NCBI GenBank assembly: GCA_902465645.1
Contig: CABQNX010000001.1
Coordinates: 57,597-121,596 of the forward strand
DNA from: an uncultured Peptoniphilus sp.
GTDB lineage: Bacteria; Bacillota; Clostridia; Tissierellales; Peptoniphilaceae
Direction: 5' to 3'
Length of the DNA stretch: 64,000 bases
Positions 9,140-18,035 of this stretch are shown here, piece by piece. Below the pieces are notes generated by a model. It saw nothing but the letters and a program-made list of their open reading frames with translations. It was not told the origin of the DNA and ran no database searches. Each line of letters opens with the position of its first letter. Within the stretch, counting starts at the first letter, position 1. Both the position numbers and the translations under genes were made by a program.

Positions 9140-9940
9140 CTAATCATTTAAATTTTCATAAGCCTTGTTTACTATTTCTTTTGCATCAAAAGTCACGGAA
9201 GACTCCCCATAATTTGACAAGTAAATTAAAAATTCTATGTTTCCACTTGTCCCCTTAATTGGAGAATTTGTCAAAGCCTTTATATTAAGACCTAGCTCTC
9301 CTGCAAGGTCAATTATTTTTTCTATAACCTCAATATGTACTTTTTTGTCTCTTACAATTCCACCCTTGCCAACTTTCCCCTTACCAGCTTCAAATTGTGG
9401 CTTCACTAGGGCAACAATTTCTCCTTCTGGTCCCAATATATCCTTAGCAACAGGAAGAACAAGCTCAAGGGAAATAAAGGAGACATCAATAGAGATAAAG
9501 GAAACATCTTCTTCGATTATTTCCTTGTCAAAATACCTAATGTTGGTCCTCTCAAGAGATACAACTCTTTCATCCATCCTAAGCTTGTAGTCAAGTTGGT
9601 TGTAGCCAACATCTATGGCATAAACTTTCTTTGCCCCATGCTTTAACATACAGTGAGTAAAGCCCCCAGTTGATGCACCTATATCTACGCAAACTGCATC
9701 TGTGAGGTCAATTTCATAGTCATCAATCATCTTCTCAAGCTTGTGGCCACCACGAGATACAAAGGTGTCTTCAAGTCCCTTAATGTAGATTTTTTCTTCT
9801 TCTTTAAGTTGGGTTCCAGGTTTTTCCACCCTATCTGTTCCAATAAAAACCTTGCCTTCCATTATTAGTCTTTTGGCCTTTTCCCTTGAATCAATTAGGC
9901 CCTTTTCAACTAACAAGACATCTGCTCGTTTTTTTGCCAT
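9140..9940 (-). CDS. tlyA: TlyA-family rRNA 2'-O-methyltransferase
   Basis: Hemolysin-A/TlyA family methyltransferase; characterised members 2'-O-methylate 16S and/or 23S rRNA. 266 residues: N-terminal S4 domain (KKRADVLLVEKGLIDSREKA) and FtsJ-like Rossmann domain with VDIGASTGGFTHCML (about residues 86-100) binding SAM. The hemolysin name is historical. One-base overlap with ispA upstream. Confidence 0.88.
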   Translation of the reverse strand: MAKKRADVLLVEKGLIDSREKAKRLIMEGKVFIGTDRVEKPGTQLKEEEKIYIKGLEDTFVSRGGHKLEKMIDDYEIDLTDAVCVDIGASTGGFTHCMLKHGAKKVYAIDVGYNQLDYKLRMDERVVSLERTNIRYFDKEIIEEDVSFISIDVSFISLELVLPVAKDILGPEGEIVALVKPQFEAGKGKVGKGGIVRDKKVHIEVIEKIIDLAGELGLNIKALTNSPIKGTSGNIEFLIYLSNYGESSVTFDAKEIVNKAYENLND

Positions 9941-10797
9941 TACCTACTCCTATTTACTAATTTCGCCGCAAAAGATTTTAACGCATCCTCTTTGAGTTCA
10001 AGACCATCTAGAGCTTCATAGGCTCCATTAGTTAAGTCGATAATTTCATTTTGAAGGTCTTCCTTGTCCTTAAATAGGAGCATGTTGATTTCGCCACTGT
10101 CTGGATCCTTTTCTTCATCTAAGAGATCATCCTCAAATTGGTAGGCAATACCTATAGATTCACCAAACTTTGCTAGCTTAGTAATGTTGTCTGGGTCAAG
10201 ACCTGCTATAATTCCACCAACTACAGCGGAAGCCTTGATTAGGGCCCCAGTCTTTAACTTGTACATATTTTCACAGTCATCCTCTGTGTAATCTGACACG
10301 TCCCTGTCAATATCAATAGTTTGACCACCAATCATCCCATTTACACCTGTAGCGTTGTAGATGTATTTCATGGCTCTCATAGCACGTTTCAGGTCTTCAG
10401 GGTCTTCAATGTTTTCAATGTGTCTTAAGAGAATTTCCATAGACATATTTAGGAGTCCATCGCCTGCAAGGATTGCAATCCCTTCAGAATAAACCTTGTG
10501 GTTAGTGGGCTTATCTCTTCTAAAGTCATCATCGTCCATGGCTGGTAAGTCATCGTGGATAAGTGAATAAGTGTGAATCATTTCAATTGCAGCTGCAAAA
10601 GGTAGTATTTTATCCAAAGATTCATCTGAAAATTCACAAAAACTTATTAAACAAATAAGGGGTCTTATCCTTTTACCACCAGAAAACAAGGAATACTTAA
10701 TAGAGTCTATAACCTTGTGTTGAGGACTGTTGTCGTACTCAAGTAAGGAGCTCAAATAATTATTAAATTTTTCTAGTAAATTATCGAAATCTCTCAT
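9940..10797 (-). CDS. ispA: Polyprenyl (farnesyl/geranyl) diphosphate synthase
   Basis: Trans-isoprenyl diphosphate synthase making short-chain prenyl diphosphate from IPP and DMAPP. From the ATG at 10797 it has 285 residues. The first aspartate-rich motif HDDLPAMDDDD and the second FEDDLLDEEKD are both intact. The start was placed at 10797 (MRDFDNLLEKF) because a longer frame would run deep into xseB; with this start the overlap is 17 bases. The usual neighbour dxs is absent, so this locus gives no evidence for the source of IPP. Confidence 0.9.
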   Translation of the reverse strand: MRDFDNLLEKFNNYLSSLLEYDNSPQHKVIDSIKYSLFSGGKRIRPLICLISFCEFSDESLDKILPFAAAIEMIHTYSLIHDDLPAMDDDDFRRDKPTNHKVYSEGIAILAGDGLLNMSMEILLRHIENIEDPEDLKRAMRAMKYIYNATGVNGMIGGQTIDIDRDVSDYTEDDCENMYKLKTGALIKASAVVGGIIAGLDPDNITKLAKFGESIGIAYQFEDDLLDEEKDPDSGEINMLLFKDKEDLQNEIIDLTNGAYEALDGLELKEDALKSFAAKLVNRSR

Positions 10798-11005
10798 CTT
10801 TTTTGTCCTCAATAAATTCTGAATTTTCTTCTGCAATAGTTTTAATCTTGCCCTCATAGGCCTTTAGGGTATTGTTTAAGTACTTGTAAAGCTCAATTCC
10901 CTTTTCGTATTTTTTTATGGAATCTTCAAGACTAATGTCCTTAGACTCAAGTTCCCTTATTATATTTTCAAGCTCCCTAAAGGAACTTTCATAATCTCTT
11001 TCCAT
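10781..11005 (-). CDS. xseB: Exodeoxyribonuclease VII small subunit
   Basis: Small helical subunit that coats XseA in the ExoVII nuclease. 74 residues, typical size, with the motif SFRELENIIRELESKDISLE followed by SIKKYEKGIELYK, the conserved XseB core. It lies immediately after xseA, with 17 bases overlapping ispA. Confidence 0.93.
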   Translation of the reverse strand: MERDYESSFRELENIIRELESKDISLEDSIKKYEKGIELYKYLNNTLKAYEGKIKTIAEENSEFIEDKKDERFR

Positions 11006-12457
11006 TTAATCCCTCACTTCCACTTTTTGAACCTTGGATTCTACTTGGCCATCCTTAAATTTTAGAGAAATAAGATCTCCTGGCCTTGCTTCCCTTGCAG
11101 ACTTAAGACTTTTCCCATCTTCTGTCAGGATTTCAATCTTGTTTATCTTTTCAAAAGCTGAATCAAGTCCCATCTTTAACAGATCTAGCCTATTTCTTTC
11201 ATTTTTTAACCTAGTACCTAAGTCATAAGAAGCCAAAAACTTTTCGAAAGTCTTAAACTTCCTGTGATTGTCATTGACATAAGTCTTAAAATAATAATTT
11301 AAGAGTTTTTTATCAAAATTTAGACTCTCTTGGTCCTTGTTAATCCTAGAATTTATATTTACAGAAATATTTTTTAGCCTGTAGGAATAATTTTCAAGAT
11401 CCTTGGACTCTTTTAACTTAAAATTCCCCAGATAAAACTTTTTCTCCTGAAGGTCATACTCATGGTCCTCAATAATTTTTTTTATAGAAGAATTTAAAAG
11501 TGCATGAGCCCTTAAGAGGTCCCTAGTCCTTTCATTTATCTTATAAACTTGGTTTTTGATAGAAATATTTTTGTATAGATTCAAGAGTCTTAATCTATTG
11601 AAATCAAGCCTCCTATCCATGAGGTTTTTTAGCTGAGACTTTTTCTTTTCGAGTTCAGAAAAAATTTCATTCTCACTAATAGTCACAAGTTCAGCTGCAT
11701 TAGTTGGAGTTGCTGCCCTCATATCTGCTACAAAATCGCAAATAGTGTAGTCTACCTCGTGACCAACAGCAGAAATAACTGGAATTTTTGATACAAAAAT
11801 TTCCCTTGCAAGACCTTCATCATTAAAGACAAAGAGGTCTTCAAAGCTTCCTCCACCTCTAGCAATAATTATTGTGTCTACTGGCTCTTCTTCATTAAAA
11901 AATTTCACACCAGAAATTAAAGATTCTGCAGCATAGGCTCCCTGAACAAGACTTGGATAAATAAAAACATCACAAGTCTTATTGCGTTTCCTAAAAATAT
12001 TTATAACATCCTCAATGGCTGCACCACTAGTCGATGTAATAAGTCCAATCCTCGATGGATACTTCTTTAATCTCTTCTTGTGACGAGGGTCAAAAAGTCC
12101 CTCCTTAGAGAGTTTCTCTTTAAGATCCAGGTACTCCTGGTACAGATTGCCCTTCCCATCAAGTTCTAATTGGCTAATATATAAAAAAACCCTGCCACTT
12201 CTATCGTAGTAAGTGACAGTTCCCTTTGCCATAACCTTTGCCCCATCGAATATATTAATTTTTATATCCTCTTGGCTTGCCATAGCATCAATACGGGCAA
12301 ATTTATCCTTGAGAGAAAAATAAATATTTCCATTCTTGTGGTAATTTAAATTAGTAATCTCCCCAGTGACCTTAATGTCCCTTAGGATATAGTCCATTGA
12401 TATTAGCTTTTTGATGTAATTATTCAGTTCACTTACATTAAAAGCAGACTTTGCCAA
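11006..12457 (-). CDS. xseA: Exodeoxyribonuclease VII large subunit
   Basis: Catalytic subunit of ExoVII, which degrades single-stranded DNA from both ends. 483 residues: N-terminal OB fold (IKVTGEITNLNYHKNGNIYF), central nuclease domain with ARGGGSFEDLFVFNDE and SAVGHEVDYTICDFVAD, then a long coiled coil. It starts with TTG at 12457, supported by AGGAG seven bases upstream. The C-terminal coil is longer than in many homologues (Bacillus XseA is near 450). Confidence 0.93.
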   Translation of the reverse strand: MAKSAFNVSELNNYIKKLISMDYILRDIKVTGEITNLNYHKNGNIYFSLKDKFARIDAMASQEDIKINIFDGAKVMAKGTVTYYDRSGRVFLYISQLELDGKGNLYQEYLDLKEKLSKEGLFDPRHKKRLKKYPSRIGLITSTSGAAIEDVINIFRKRNKTCDVFIYPSLVQGAYAAESLISGVKFFNEEEPVDTIIIARGGGSFEDLFVFNDEGLAREIFVSKIPVISAVGHEVDYTICDFVADMRAATPTNAAELVTISENEIFSELEKKKSQLKNLMDRRLDFNRLRLLNLYKNISIKNQVYKINERTRDLLRAHALLNSSIKKIIEDHEYDLQEKKFYLGNFKLKESKDLENYSYRLKNISVNINSRINKDQESLNFDKKLLNYYFKTYVNDNHRKFKTFEKFLASYDLGTRLKNERNRLDLLKMGLDSAFEKINKIEILTEDGKSLKSAREARPGDLISLKFKDGQVESKVQKVEVRD

Positions 12458-12458
12458 A

Positions 12459-12857
12459 TTAAAAACTCCTGTAAATTGTTCCCAAAATTCCGTTTATAAA
12501 TTTAGGTGCTTCGTCAGAACTATAAAGTCTTGCTATTTCAACAGCCTCATTAATAGAAACCTCTTCAGGGATATCATCCTTGTAGAGAAATTCGTAGACA
12601 GCAACCCTAAGGATTTGCCTGTCAACCTTGGCAAGTCTTGCCATAGTCCAGCCCTTTAAATTTTTTTCTATTGTCTCATCAACTACTTCAAGCTTGTCCA
12701 AAATATCTGGCACTACCCTATTGATGTAATCAACTTCGTCCCCTTGGAAGTTATTGTTTTCCATAAAAACTTCTAGCTTGTCAGTAGAGAAGTCATTATT
12801 TATATCCATGGCGAAAAGGGCCTGCATGGCCCCTATTCTTGCTCTCTTCCTACTCAT
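12459..12857 (-). CDS. nusB: Transcription antitermination protein NusB
   Basis: Part of the NusB/NusE complex that promotes antitermination on rRNA operons. 132 residues, all-helical. SRKRARIGAMQALFAMDI at the N-terminus and the C-terminal VSINEAVEIARLYSSDEAPKF carry the family signature. Four-base overlap with the upstream asp23-like gene. The common neighbour folD is missing between nusB and xseA. Confidence 0.93.
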   Translation of the reverse strand: MSRKRARIGAMQALFAMDINNDFSTDKLEVFMENNNFQGDEVDYINRVVPDILDKLEVVDETIEKNLKGWTMARLAKVDRQILRVAVYEFLYKDDIPEEVSINEAVEIARLYSSDEAPKFINGILGTIYRSF

Positions 12858-13240
12858 TTGACAACAGTCTTTTCAGAATTTTTTACAGCAATCCCTGAAA
12901 TGTGAACATTAACTTCTACAACATCAAAGTCTGTCATATTCTCAATTGCTTCCTTAACTTCTTCTTGTACCTTTTCAGATACTTCAACAATTTTTATTCC
13001 GTACTCAATAGTTATATATACATCTACAATAGTTTCTCTTTCGCCAATATTGACTCTAACGCCCCTATTGAAATTTTTTGTATTTAAAATGTCAGTAACT
13101 TGAGACTTGAAGTTAGATCCAACCTTAACAACACCATCAACACTTTCAGCTGCAACTGATGCAACTGTAGCGATAACATCTTCAGAAATCTTAACTTGAC
13201 CTTCTGCCTCATTACCATTAACAAGATATTTATTATCCAC
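12854..13240 (-). CDS. Asp23/Gls24-family envelope stress protein (YqhY-like)
   Basis: Small acidic cytoplasmic protein of the Asp23 family, 128 residues. The core ISEDVIATVASVAAESVDGV, the hydrophobic strand VDVYITIEYG and VQEEVKEAIENMTDFDVVEV match the family. Position upstream of nusB corresponds to YqhY of Bacillus, which is linked to regulation of fatty-acid synthesis; that role is only inferred here. Starts with GTG at 13240, GGAGGTG just upstream. First gene of the long leftward operon and directly behind its promoter. Confidence 0.86.
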   Translation of the reverse strand: MDNKYLVNGNEAEGQVKISEDVIATVASVAAESVDGVVKVGSNFKSQVTDILNTKNFNRGVRVNIGERETIVDVYITIEYGIKIVEVSEKVQEEVKEAIENMTDFDVVEVNVHISGIAVKNSEKTVVK

Positions 13241-13267
13241 TATTACACCTCCAAATTAACTAAAATA

Positions 13268-13296
13268 ATTATACCAAATACTTCTTATATTATCAA
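13268..13296 (-). promoter_or_regulatory. Sigma-A-type promoter of asp23-nusB-...-baiN operon
   Basis: On the minus strand TTGATA (13296-13291) and TATAAT (13273-13268) are 17 bases apart, close to a perfect vegetative promoter, and sit 28 bases from the GTG start. No other strong promoter is obvious in the following 12 kb of abutting genes. Confidence 0.8.
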
Positions 13297-13741
13297 TTTA
13301 TTGCACTTTGCATGACTTTTTTTGGAAGATATTTAATAGTAAATTAGACTTGCAAATGTGCTTGCAACTTTATAAGAATTTATTAAAAAATAACTAACTA
13401 AATTGAAAACGAAATTGAAAATTTATTATGAGCCCATAAAAATTTATAAACTCCTTATTAAAGATTGAATAAGATTTTATTGTAACTTCTTAAAAATTTG
13501 TAAGCTTATAATTAAATAGTAAACAAGAAATAATTATGAAGTCTTAGCAATATATCAAGTCCTTATTAAAGAGTGATTAAGAAATTATTGTGAAGTCTTA
13601 GAAATTTTAAGAGTAAACTAAGAAAAGATACTTAATATTTATTAAAATCATGATAAAAAAATGTGAACTATAAAAATTTATAAAAATATCTTTGAGTTTC
13701 ATTACTAAAAAATAAATTTAAAATAAAAAAAGCCCGAGGAC
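13297..13741. other. AT-rich intergenic region with degenerate tandem repeats
   Basis: About 445 bases between the operon promoter and truA. No gene, tRNA or recognisable riboswitch was seen. Its main content is the 54-bp repeat array described separately; the rest is AT-rich sequence without clear structure. Confidence 0.6.
13398..13613. repeat. Four degenerate 54-bp tandem repeats
   Basis: Units begin at 13398, 13452, 13506 and 13560, exactly 54 bases apart. The second and fourth share TCCTTATTAAAGA at their start; the third and fourth share TGAAGTCTTAG; the first and second share AAAAATTT near the end. Copies are diverged, so the array is old. Not CRISPR: no constant repeat with unique spacers. 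Confidence 0.7.
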
Positions 13742-13743
13742 TT
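13730..13743 (-). terminator. Possible short terminator overlapping truA stop
   Basis: Minus-strand AAGTC and GGCTT form a 5-bp stem (one G-U pair) around CTCG and are followed by seven T residues. The stem is short, so this is tentative. Confidence 0.4.
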
Positions 13744-14476
13744 AATACTTGACGTCTAACAAGTATAGTCCACAGGCAGGTGCTGTTGGTCCAGCGGCCT
13801 TTCGAGTTTTTTTCTCCAAGGCTTCCTTCATATATTCAATTTCTCTTTGACCCCGTCCTATCTCGAGGACAGTTCCTGTTACAATTCTTATCATATTTTT
13901 TAAAAAGGCTTTTGCTACAAAGTCAAAATACAAAAAGTCTCCGTCTTCTATGACATCTATCCGATCAATAGTTCTTATGGAGTCCTTGACTATGGCCCCT
14001 TTTCCCATAAAGGAGTTGAAGTCGTGCTCTCCTATTAAATAGGAAAGAGCCTTCCTCATCCTATCAGAGTCCACTTCATAGGGATATTCGTAGGCACGGT
14101 TGCGTAAGAGGGCATGTCTATATCTTGACCTATGAACTACGTAGCGATATTTTTTTAAATTTGCATCATATCTTGCGTGAAAATCATCTGGAACATATCT
14201 GGCCTCAACGACTGAAACATCTTCTGGCAGGTTAAAGTTCAAAACCTTAGGGAGATTTCCTATATCAATTGTGGTATCAGAATAAAAATTTGCGTATTGT
14301 CCCTCAGCGTGAACTCCCTTGTCAGTCCTTCCTGCATAAAAAATTTTTACAGGATGCTTGACAGTTTTTTCAATTCCAAGATTTATTTCTCCCTCAACAG
14401 TCCTCTTATCTGGTTGGACTTGAAAGCCGTGAAAGTTGGTCCCGTCGTAGTTAATCTTTATTAAAATATTTTTCAT
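13742..14476 (-). CDS. truA: tRNA pseudouridine(38-40) synthase
   Basis: Converts U38-U40 of the tRNA anticodon arm to pseudouridine. 244 residues. GRTDKGVHAEGQ (about residues 50-61) contains the catalytic aspartate; FMGKGAIVKDSIRTI and FLKNMIRIVTGTVLEIGRG are conserved C-terminal segments. Four-base overlap (ATGA) with ecfT. The ecfA1-ecfA2-ecfT-truA order is standard in Firmicutes, but the usual flanking rplQ and rplM/rpsI are absent here. Confidence 0.95.
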   Translation of the reverse strand: MKNILIKINYDGTNFHGFQVQPDKRTVEGEINLGIEKTVKHPVKIFYAGRTDKGVHAEGQYANFYSDTTIDIGNLPKVLNFNLPEDVSVVEARYVPDDFHARYDANLKKYRYVVHRSRYRHALLRNRAYEYPYEVDSDRMRKALSYLIGEHDFNSFMGKGAIVKDSIRTIDRIDVIEDGDFLYFDFVAKAFLKNMIRIVTGTVLEIGRGQREIEYMKEALEKKTRKAAGPTAPACGLYLLDVKY

Positions 14477-15270
14477 ATCTTAGAAACCACAACTATTATG
14501 CCAAAGAAGATTAGGTTGCCAATAAATAAGATGACATCTTTCTTCACGATCTTTGAAGCATTCATCTTTGTCCTGCCATCTCCTCCTCTGTAGCATCTTG
14601 CTTCCATGGCTGTGGCAAGTTCTTCTGCCCTCCTAAAGGAATTAATAAAAAGGGGAACTAGCAGTGGAACTAAGTTCTTCGCACGCTTAACAATATTTCC
14701 TGACTCAAAGTCTGCTCCTCTTGCCATTTGTGCCTTCATAATCTTATCAGTTTCTTCTATAAGTGTAGGTATAAACCTAAGGGCAATTGTCATCATCATG
14801 GCGATTTCATGACTTGGAACTCCAATCTTCCTAAAGGGTCTTAAGAGTGATTCAATCCCGTCAGTTAGTTCTATAGGCGAAGTTGTGTAAGTTAATAAAC
14901 TTGTGCCAAGAACTAAAAGAATAAGTCTTATTCCCATAAAGACTGCAAGGTTTAGCCCTTCTTTTGAAATTTTTAAAAATCCAAAAGTGTAAATTGGATC
15001 ACCTGGTGTGAAAAATAAGTTAATTATAAATGTAACGAGGATAATCCACTTCAGTGGCTTTAATCCTTTTAGGACCATTCCAATTGGTAGCTTGGCGTTA
15101 GCTATAATTAAAAGTAAGTATAAAACTACTGGAATATACATGAAAACTGATTTTATAAAGAAGAGTGAACATATAAATAAAATCATTGTTATCATTTTTA
15201 ATTTTGGGTCATACTTGTGGGCGGCACTTTCACCAGGAAAATATTGGCCAATTGTTATATCTTTAAACAT
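14473..15270 (-). CDS. ecfT: Energy-coupling factor transporter membrane subunit EcfT
   Basis: Transmembrane scaffold of group-II ECF vitamin/metal transporters, linking EcfA ATPases to exchangeable S subunits. From ATG 15270, 265 residues with about five membrane helices. [10 protein letters not shown] and [15 protein letters not shown] correspond to the two ARG/ARC coupling motifs that bind the ATPases. ATG 15270 (after GAGAGGTG) is preferred over an upstream GTG. No S-component gene is next to it, so the substrate cannot be told from context. Confidence 0.92.
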   Translation of the reverse strand: MFKDITIGQYFPGESAAHKYDPKLKMITMILFICSLFFIKSVFMYIPVVLYLLLIIANAKLPIGMVLKGLKPLKWIILVTFIINLFFTPGDPIYTFGFLKISKEGLNLAVFMGIRLILLVLGTSLLTYTTSPIELTDGIESLLRPFRKIGVPSHEIAMMMTIALRFIPTLIEETDKIMKAQMARGADFESGNIVKRAKNLVPLLVPLFINSFRRAEELATAMEARCYRGGDGRTKMNASKIVKKDVILFIGNLIFFGIIVVVSKI

Positions 15271-16129
15271 TAGAAGCACCTCTCAAATAATTTTTTAGAG
15301 ACTCCTTGGCCTCTTCCACAGTTATGGCATCCTCGTTGATGTCGAGACCCTTCTTCTTTAAAGTCCTCATAAGAGAAGTTATTTGTGGAATCCCAAGTCC
15401 AACTCCTAGAAGCTTGTCTTCCTCTCTAAAGATATCTCTTGGTTCTCCGTCTAAAAAGACTTTACCCTTATCAAGTACAACTATTCTTTCAGCAATTTTC
15501 GCCACATCCTCCATGGAGTGGGAAACCAAAATCACTGTCATCTTCCTCTTCTCGTGAATGCTTTTTATTTCACTTAGGATTTCGTCACGACCCCTTGGGT
15601 CAAGGCCTGCTGTTGGTTCATCAAGTATTAAAACTTTTGGTTCCATGGCAAGGACACCTGCTATGGCTACCCTTCTTTTTAAGCCACCAGAAAGTTCAAA
15701 GGGTGACTTGTCCTTATAAGTTTTATAGTCGAGCCCAACTGACTCCATGGAAGACTTTACCCTCTCTTGAACTTCTTCTTCACTTAAATCTAAGTTCCCT
15801 GGTCCAAAGGCAATGTCTCTTTCAATGGTTTCTTCAAAAAGTTGGTATTCTGGATATTGAAAGACTAGGCCAACTTTTTTTCTAAGGTCTGTTAAGTTTG
15901 CACCAGACTTATCAACCCTTGTTCCATCAATAATAATTTCTCCAGATGATGGCTTCAAAAGTCCATTTAGGTGTTGGATAAAGGTTGACTTGCCTGAACC
16001 TGTATGACCAATGAGGCCAATGAATTCATTCTCTTCGACTTTTAAGCTGATGTCATCAACAGCCTTCTTCTCAAAAGGGAGGCCCTCGCTATAGATATGT
16101 GTTAAGTTGTTAATTTCTATTAGTGACAT
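15263..16129 (-). CDS. ecfA2: ECF transporter ATPase EcfA2
   Basis: ATP-binding subunit of the ECF module. 288 residues with Walker [17 protein letters not shown], signature [13 protein letters not shown] and Walker [16 protein letters not shown]. The signature has Leu where EcfA2 and most ABC proteins carry Gln (LSGGQ). It overlaps ecfA1 by 10 bases and ecfT by 8, consistent with a fixed 1:1:1 complex. Confidence 0.93.
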   Translation of the reverse strand: MSLIEINNLTHIYSEGLPFEKKAVDDISLKVEENEFIGLIGHTGSGKSTFIQHLNGLLKPSSGEIIIDGTRVDKSGANLTDLRKKVGLVFQYPEYQLFEETIERDIAFGPGNLDLSEEEVQERVKSSMESVGLDYKTYKDKSPFELSGGLKRRVAIAGVLAMEPKVLILDEPTAGLDPRGRDEILSEIKSIHEKRKMTVILVSHSMEDVAKIAERIVVLDKGKVFLDGEPRDIFREEDKLLGVGLGIPQITSLMRTLKKKGLDINEDAITVEEAKESLKNYLRGASNV

Positions 16130-16944
16130 ATTTCCTTCACCATTTCTTCTATATTTAAAACTTCCCCAGAAATATCAATCCCATCTTTTTTTAGCTCATA
16201 GGCAAGTTCTGTTACTTGGGGCACATCAAGGCCAAGTCCCTTAATCTTATCAACTTGAGAAAAAACTTCTCTTGGAGTCCCACTTAGGACCATGTTTCCA
16301 TCTTCCATTACAACAACCCTGTCGCTAATGGCAGCCTCTTCCATGTAGTGGGTTATTAAAATTATTGTCTTGCCTTCTTCCTTGTTGAGTTTAACAAGAG
16401 TGTCAATAACTTCTCTCCTGCCACTTGGGTCAAGCATGGCAGTTGGCTCATCAAGAATTATATATTTAGGCGACATTGCAAGGATTCCAGCTATGGCTAC
16501 TCTTTGCTTTTGTCCACCAGAAAGAAGGTGGGGTGCATTTTTTTTATAATCAGCCATCCCAACATCCTCTAGGGCACTGTCGACCCTTTTTCTTATTTCA
16601 CTTGGTTCAATCCCCATATTTTCAGGACCGAAGGCAACTTCATCTTCAACAATAGTTGCAACTAATTGGTTGTCTGGATTTTGAAAAACCATGCCGGCAG
16701 TCCTTCTTATGTCCCAGATCTCCTCTTCGCTCTTGGTATTCATTCCATCAACAAGAACATCTCCCTGTCCCGGCAATAGGAGACCATTTATTAGTTTGGC
16801 AAGGGTAGACTTTCCAGACCCATTGTGACCCAAGAGAGCCACAAATTCGCCTTCTTTTATTTCTAAATTTATATCTTTTAAAATCTCTTTTGCATTTTCA
16901 TCTTCGTAGTCGTATTTAAAAGATAAGTTTTTTATACTAATCAT
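16120..16944 (-). CDS. ecfA1: ECF transporter ATPase EcfA1
   Basis: Partner ATPase of the ECF transporter, 274 residues. Walker [17 protein letters not shown] (about residues 39-54), signature [13 protein letters not shown] and Walker [16 protein letters not shown] are all intact. First gene of the ecfA1-ecfA2-ecfT-truA unit. Confidence 0.93.
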   Translation of the reverse strand: MISIKNLSFKYDYEDENAKEILKDINLEIKEGEFVALLGHNGSGKSTLAKLINGLLLPGQGDVLVDGMNTKSEEEIWDIRRTAGMVFQNPDNQLVATIVEDEVAFGPENMGIEPSEIRKRVDSALEDVGMADYKKNAPHLLSGGQKQRVAIAGILAMSPKYIILDEPTAMLDPSGRREVIDTLVKLNKEEGKTIILITHYMEEAAISDRVVVMEDGNMVLSGTPREVFSQVDKIKGLGLDVPQVTELAYELKKDGIDISGEVLNIEEMVKEICH

Positions 16945-16997
16945 TTTATCACCTTTATGTTAACCTATTATAAAGGATAACTTAACAAAAATCTATA

Positions 16998-17621
16998 TTA
17001 TTTCTTTGATACATAGGGATTATCCTTAAGGCAAAACCTTAGAGGAAGATTTGCGTCTTCGCCAGCATAATCTATTCCAATTCTCTTTGTAATTACAAGG
17101 TCTTTTTCGGGAACTTCTTCTCCTTCTCCTATGTAGAGATAATCCTTTGACAAGACTTTTCCATTGAGTGACCTATTAATTCCAAGCGCCATGGAAAGCT
17201 TGCCTGGCCCATTTGTTAGGTTCTTTCTTTGATAAGTTGAGAGATCTTCATAAGCCTTTCCAAATCGATTTTTAGAAATCCCATCTAAATTATCGAGAGG
17301 CTCAACTCCACGAATTAAAACTGCCTCTGGATGTTCCTCGTCTCTTGTCACAATATTTAATAAGTCGTACATTCCATAAATCAGGTAGACGTAGATGTGA
17401 CCTCCAGGTAGATAAAGTGTCTTATTCCTATCAGTAATCCTACCACCATAGGAGTGGCAAGCCCTATCCTCTAGTCCCAAATAAGCTTCAGTTTCAACTA
17501 TTTTTGCACAGAAAAAATTACCAGAAATATTTCTGATAATTTTCTTGCCTATTAAAGATTTTGCAACTTCAACTGTATCTCTCTTAAAAAAATCATTCTC
17601 TAGAATTTTTCCAGTGGTCAT
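16998..17621 (-). CDS. DNA-3-methyladenine glycosylase (AAG/MPG family)
   Basis: Base-excision repair glycosylase removing alkylated purines such as 3-methyladenine and hypoxanthine. 207 residues, usual for bacterial AAG. VETEAYLGLEDRACHSYGG holds the catalytic glutamate region, and HIYVYLIYGMYDLLNIVT is the nucleotide-flipping tyrosine segment. NGPGKLSMALGI follows. Starts 29 bases inside the DUF1232 gene. Confidence 0.9.
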   Translation of the reverse strand: MTTGKILENDFFKRDTVEVAKSLIGKKIIRNISGNFFCAKIVETEAYLGLEDRACHSYGGRITDRNKTLYLPGGHIYVYLIYGMYDLLNIVTRDEEHPEAVLIRGVEPLDNLDGISKNRFGKAYEDLSTYQRKNLTNGPGKLSMALGINRSLNGKVLSKDYLYIGEGEEVPEKDLVITKRIGIDYAGEDANLPLRFCLKDNPYVSKK

Positions 17622-17973
17622 ACTTTTCCAATTCCTTGTCTAATTTTTTAACTATATAAGTTAGAACACTTAAGTCATCAAAGAATCCAAAGAATAAAAC
17701 AAAATCTGGAATTATGTCTGCTGGGTTTAAAAGGTATAAAAATCCTGCCACAATTAAAATTATGTCCTTCTTCTTTACATCCCTGTAATTTCCCTTGGAA
17801 TAATCCATGACAAGACCAAAGGCAAGCCTAAGCTCTCGTGAAATCTTTTTGAACAAATCCATCTTATTTGTTGTCGCCATGGATTCACTTACTACCCTAT
17901 TTAGCCTGTCCTTGTTCTTAAAAACTTGATGAGCATAGGGCCATAATTTTCTCAAAGTTCTATAATAATTCAA
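17593..17973 (-). CDS. YkvA/DUF1232 family membrane protein
   Basis: Small protein of 126 residues with one conserved hydrophobic hairpin, VAGFLYLLNPADIIPDFV, followed by GFFDDLSVL, the DUF1232 signature. The function of the family is not established. It starts with TTG at 17973, supported by GGGGGAG upstream. Its 3' end overlaps the alkyladenine glycosylase gene, so the two are likely co-transcribed. Confidence 0.8.
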   Translation of the reverse strand: MNYYRTLRKLWPYAHQVFKNKDRLNRVVSESMATTNKMDLFKKISRELRLAFGLVMDYSKGNYRDVKKKDIILIVAGFLYLLNPADIIPDFVLFFGFFDDLSVLTYIVKKLDKELEKYDHWKNSRE

Positions 17974-18035
17974 ATTTCTCCCCCTAAGTTAAAATTTGCA
18001 TTTCTCTTACTTATTTTCTTTACCCAAAAAGAGAA

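Noticed and set aside
9140..9940. Hemolysin
   Set aside because: The TlyA fold (S4 plus FtsJ-like methyltransferase) fits rRNA methylation; the hemolysin label is historical.
13297..13741. Structured RNA gene (6S, RNase P, SRP, tmRNA or tRNA) in large intergenic gaps
   Set aside because: No conserved core motifs of these RNAs or tRNA cloverleaf were visible here or in the gaps at 20.5, 35.7, 47.4 and 61.8 kb.
15439..15885. 148-codon plus-strand frame opposite ecfA2
   Set aside because: Antisense shadow of a conserved ABC ATPase gene; no family resemblance or ribosome site.
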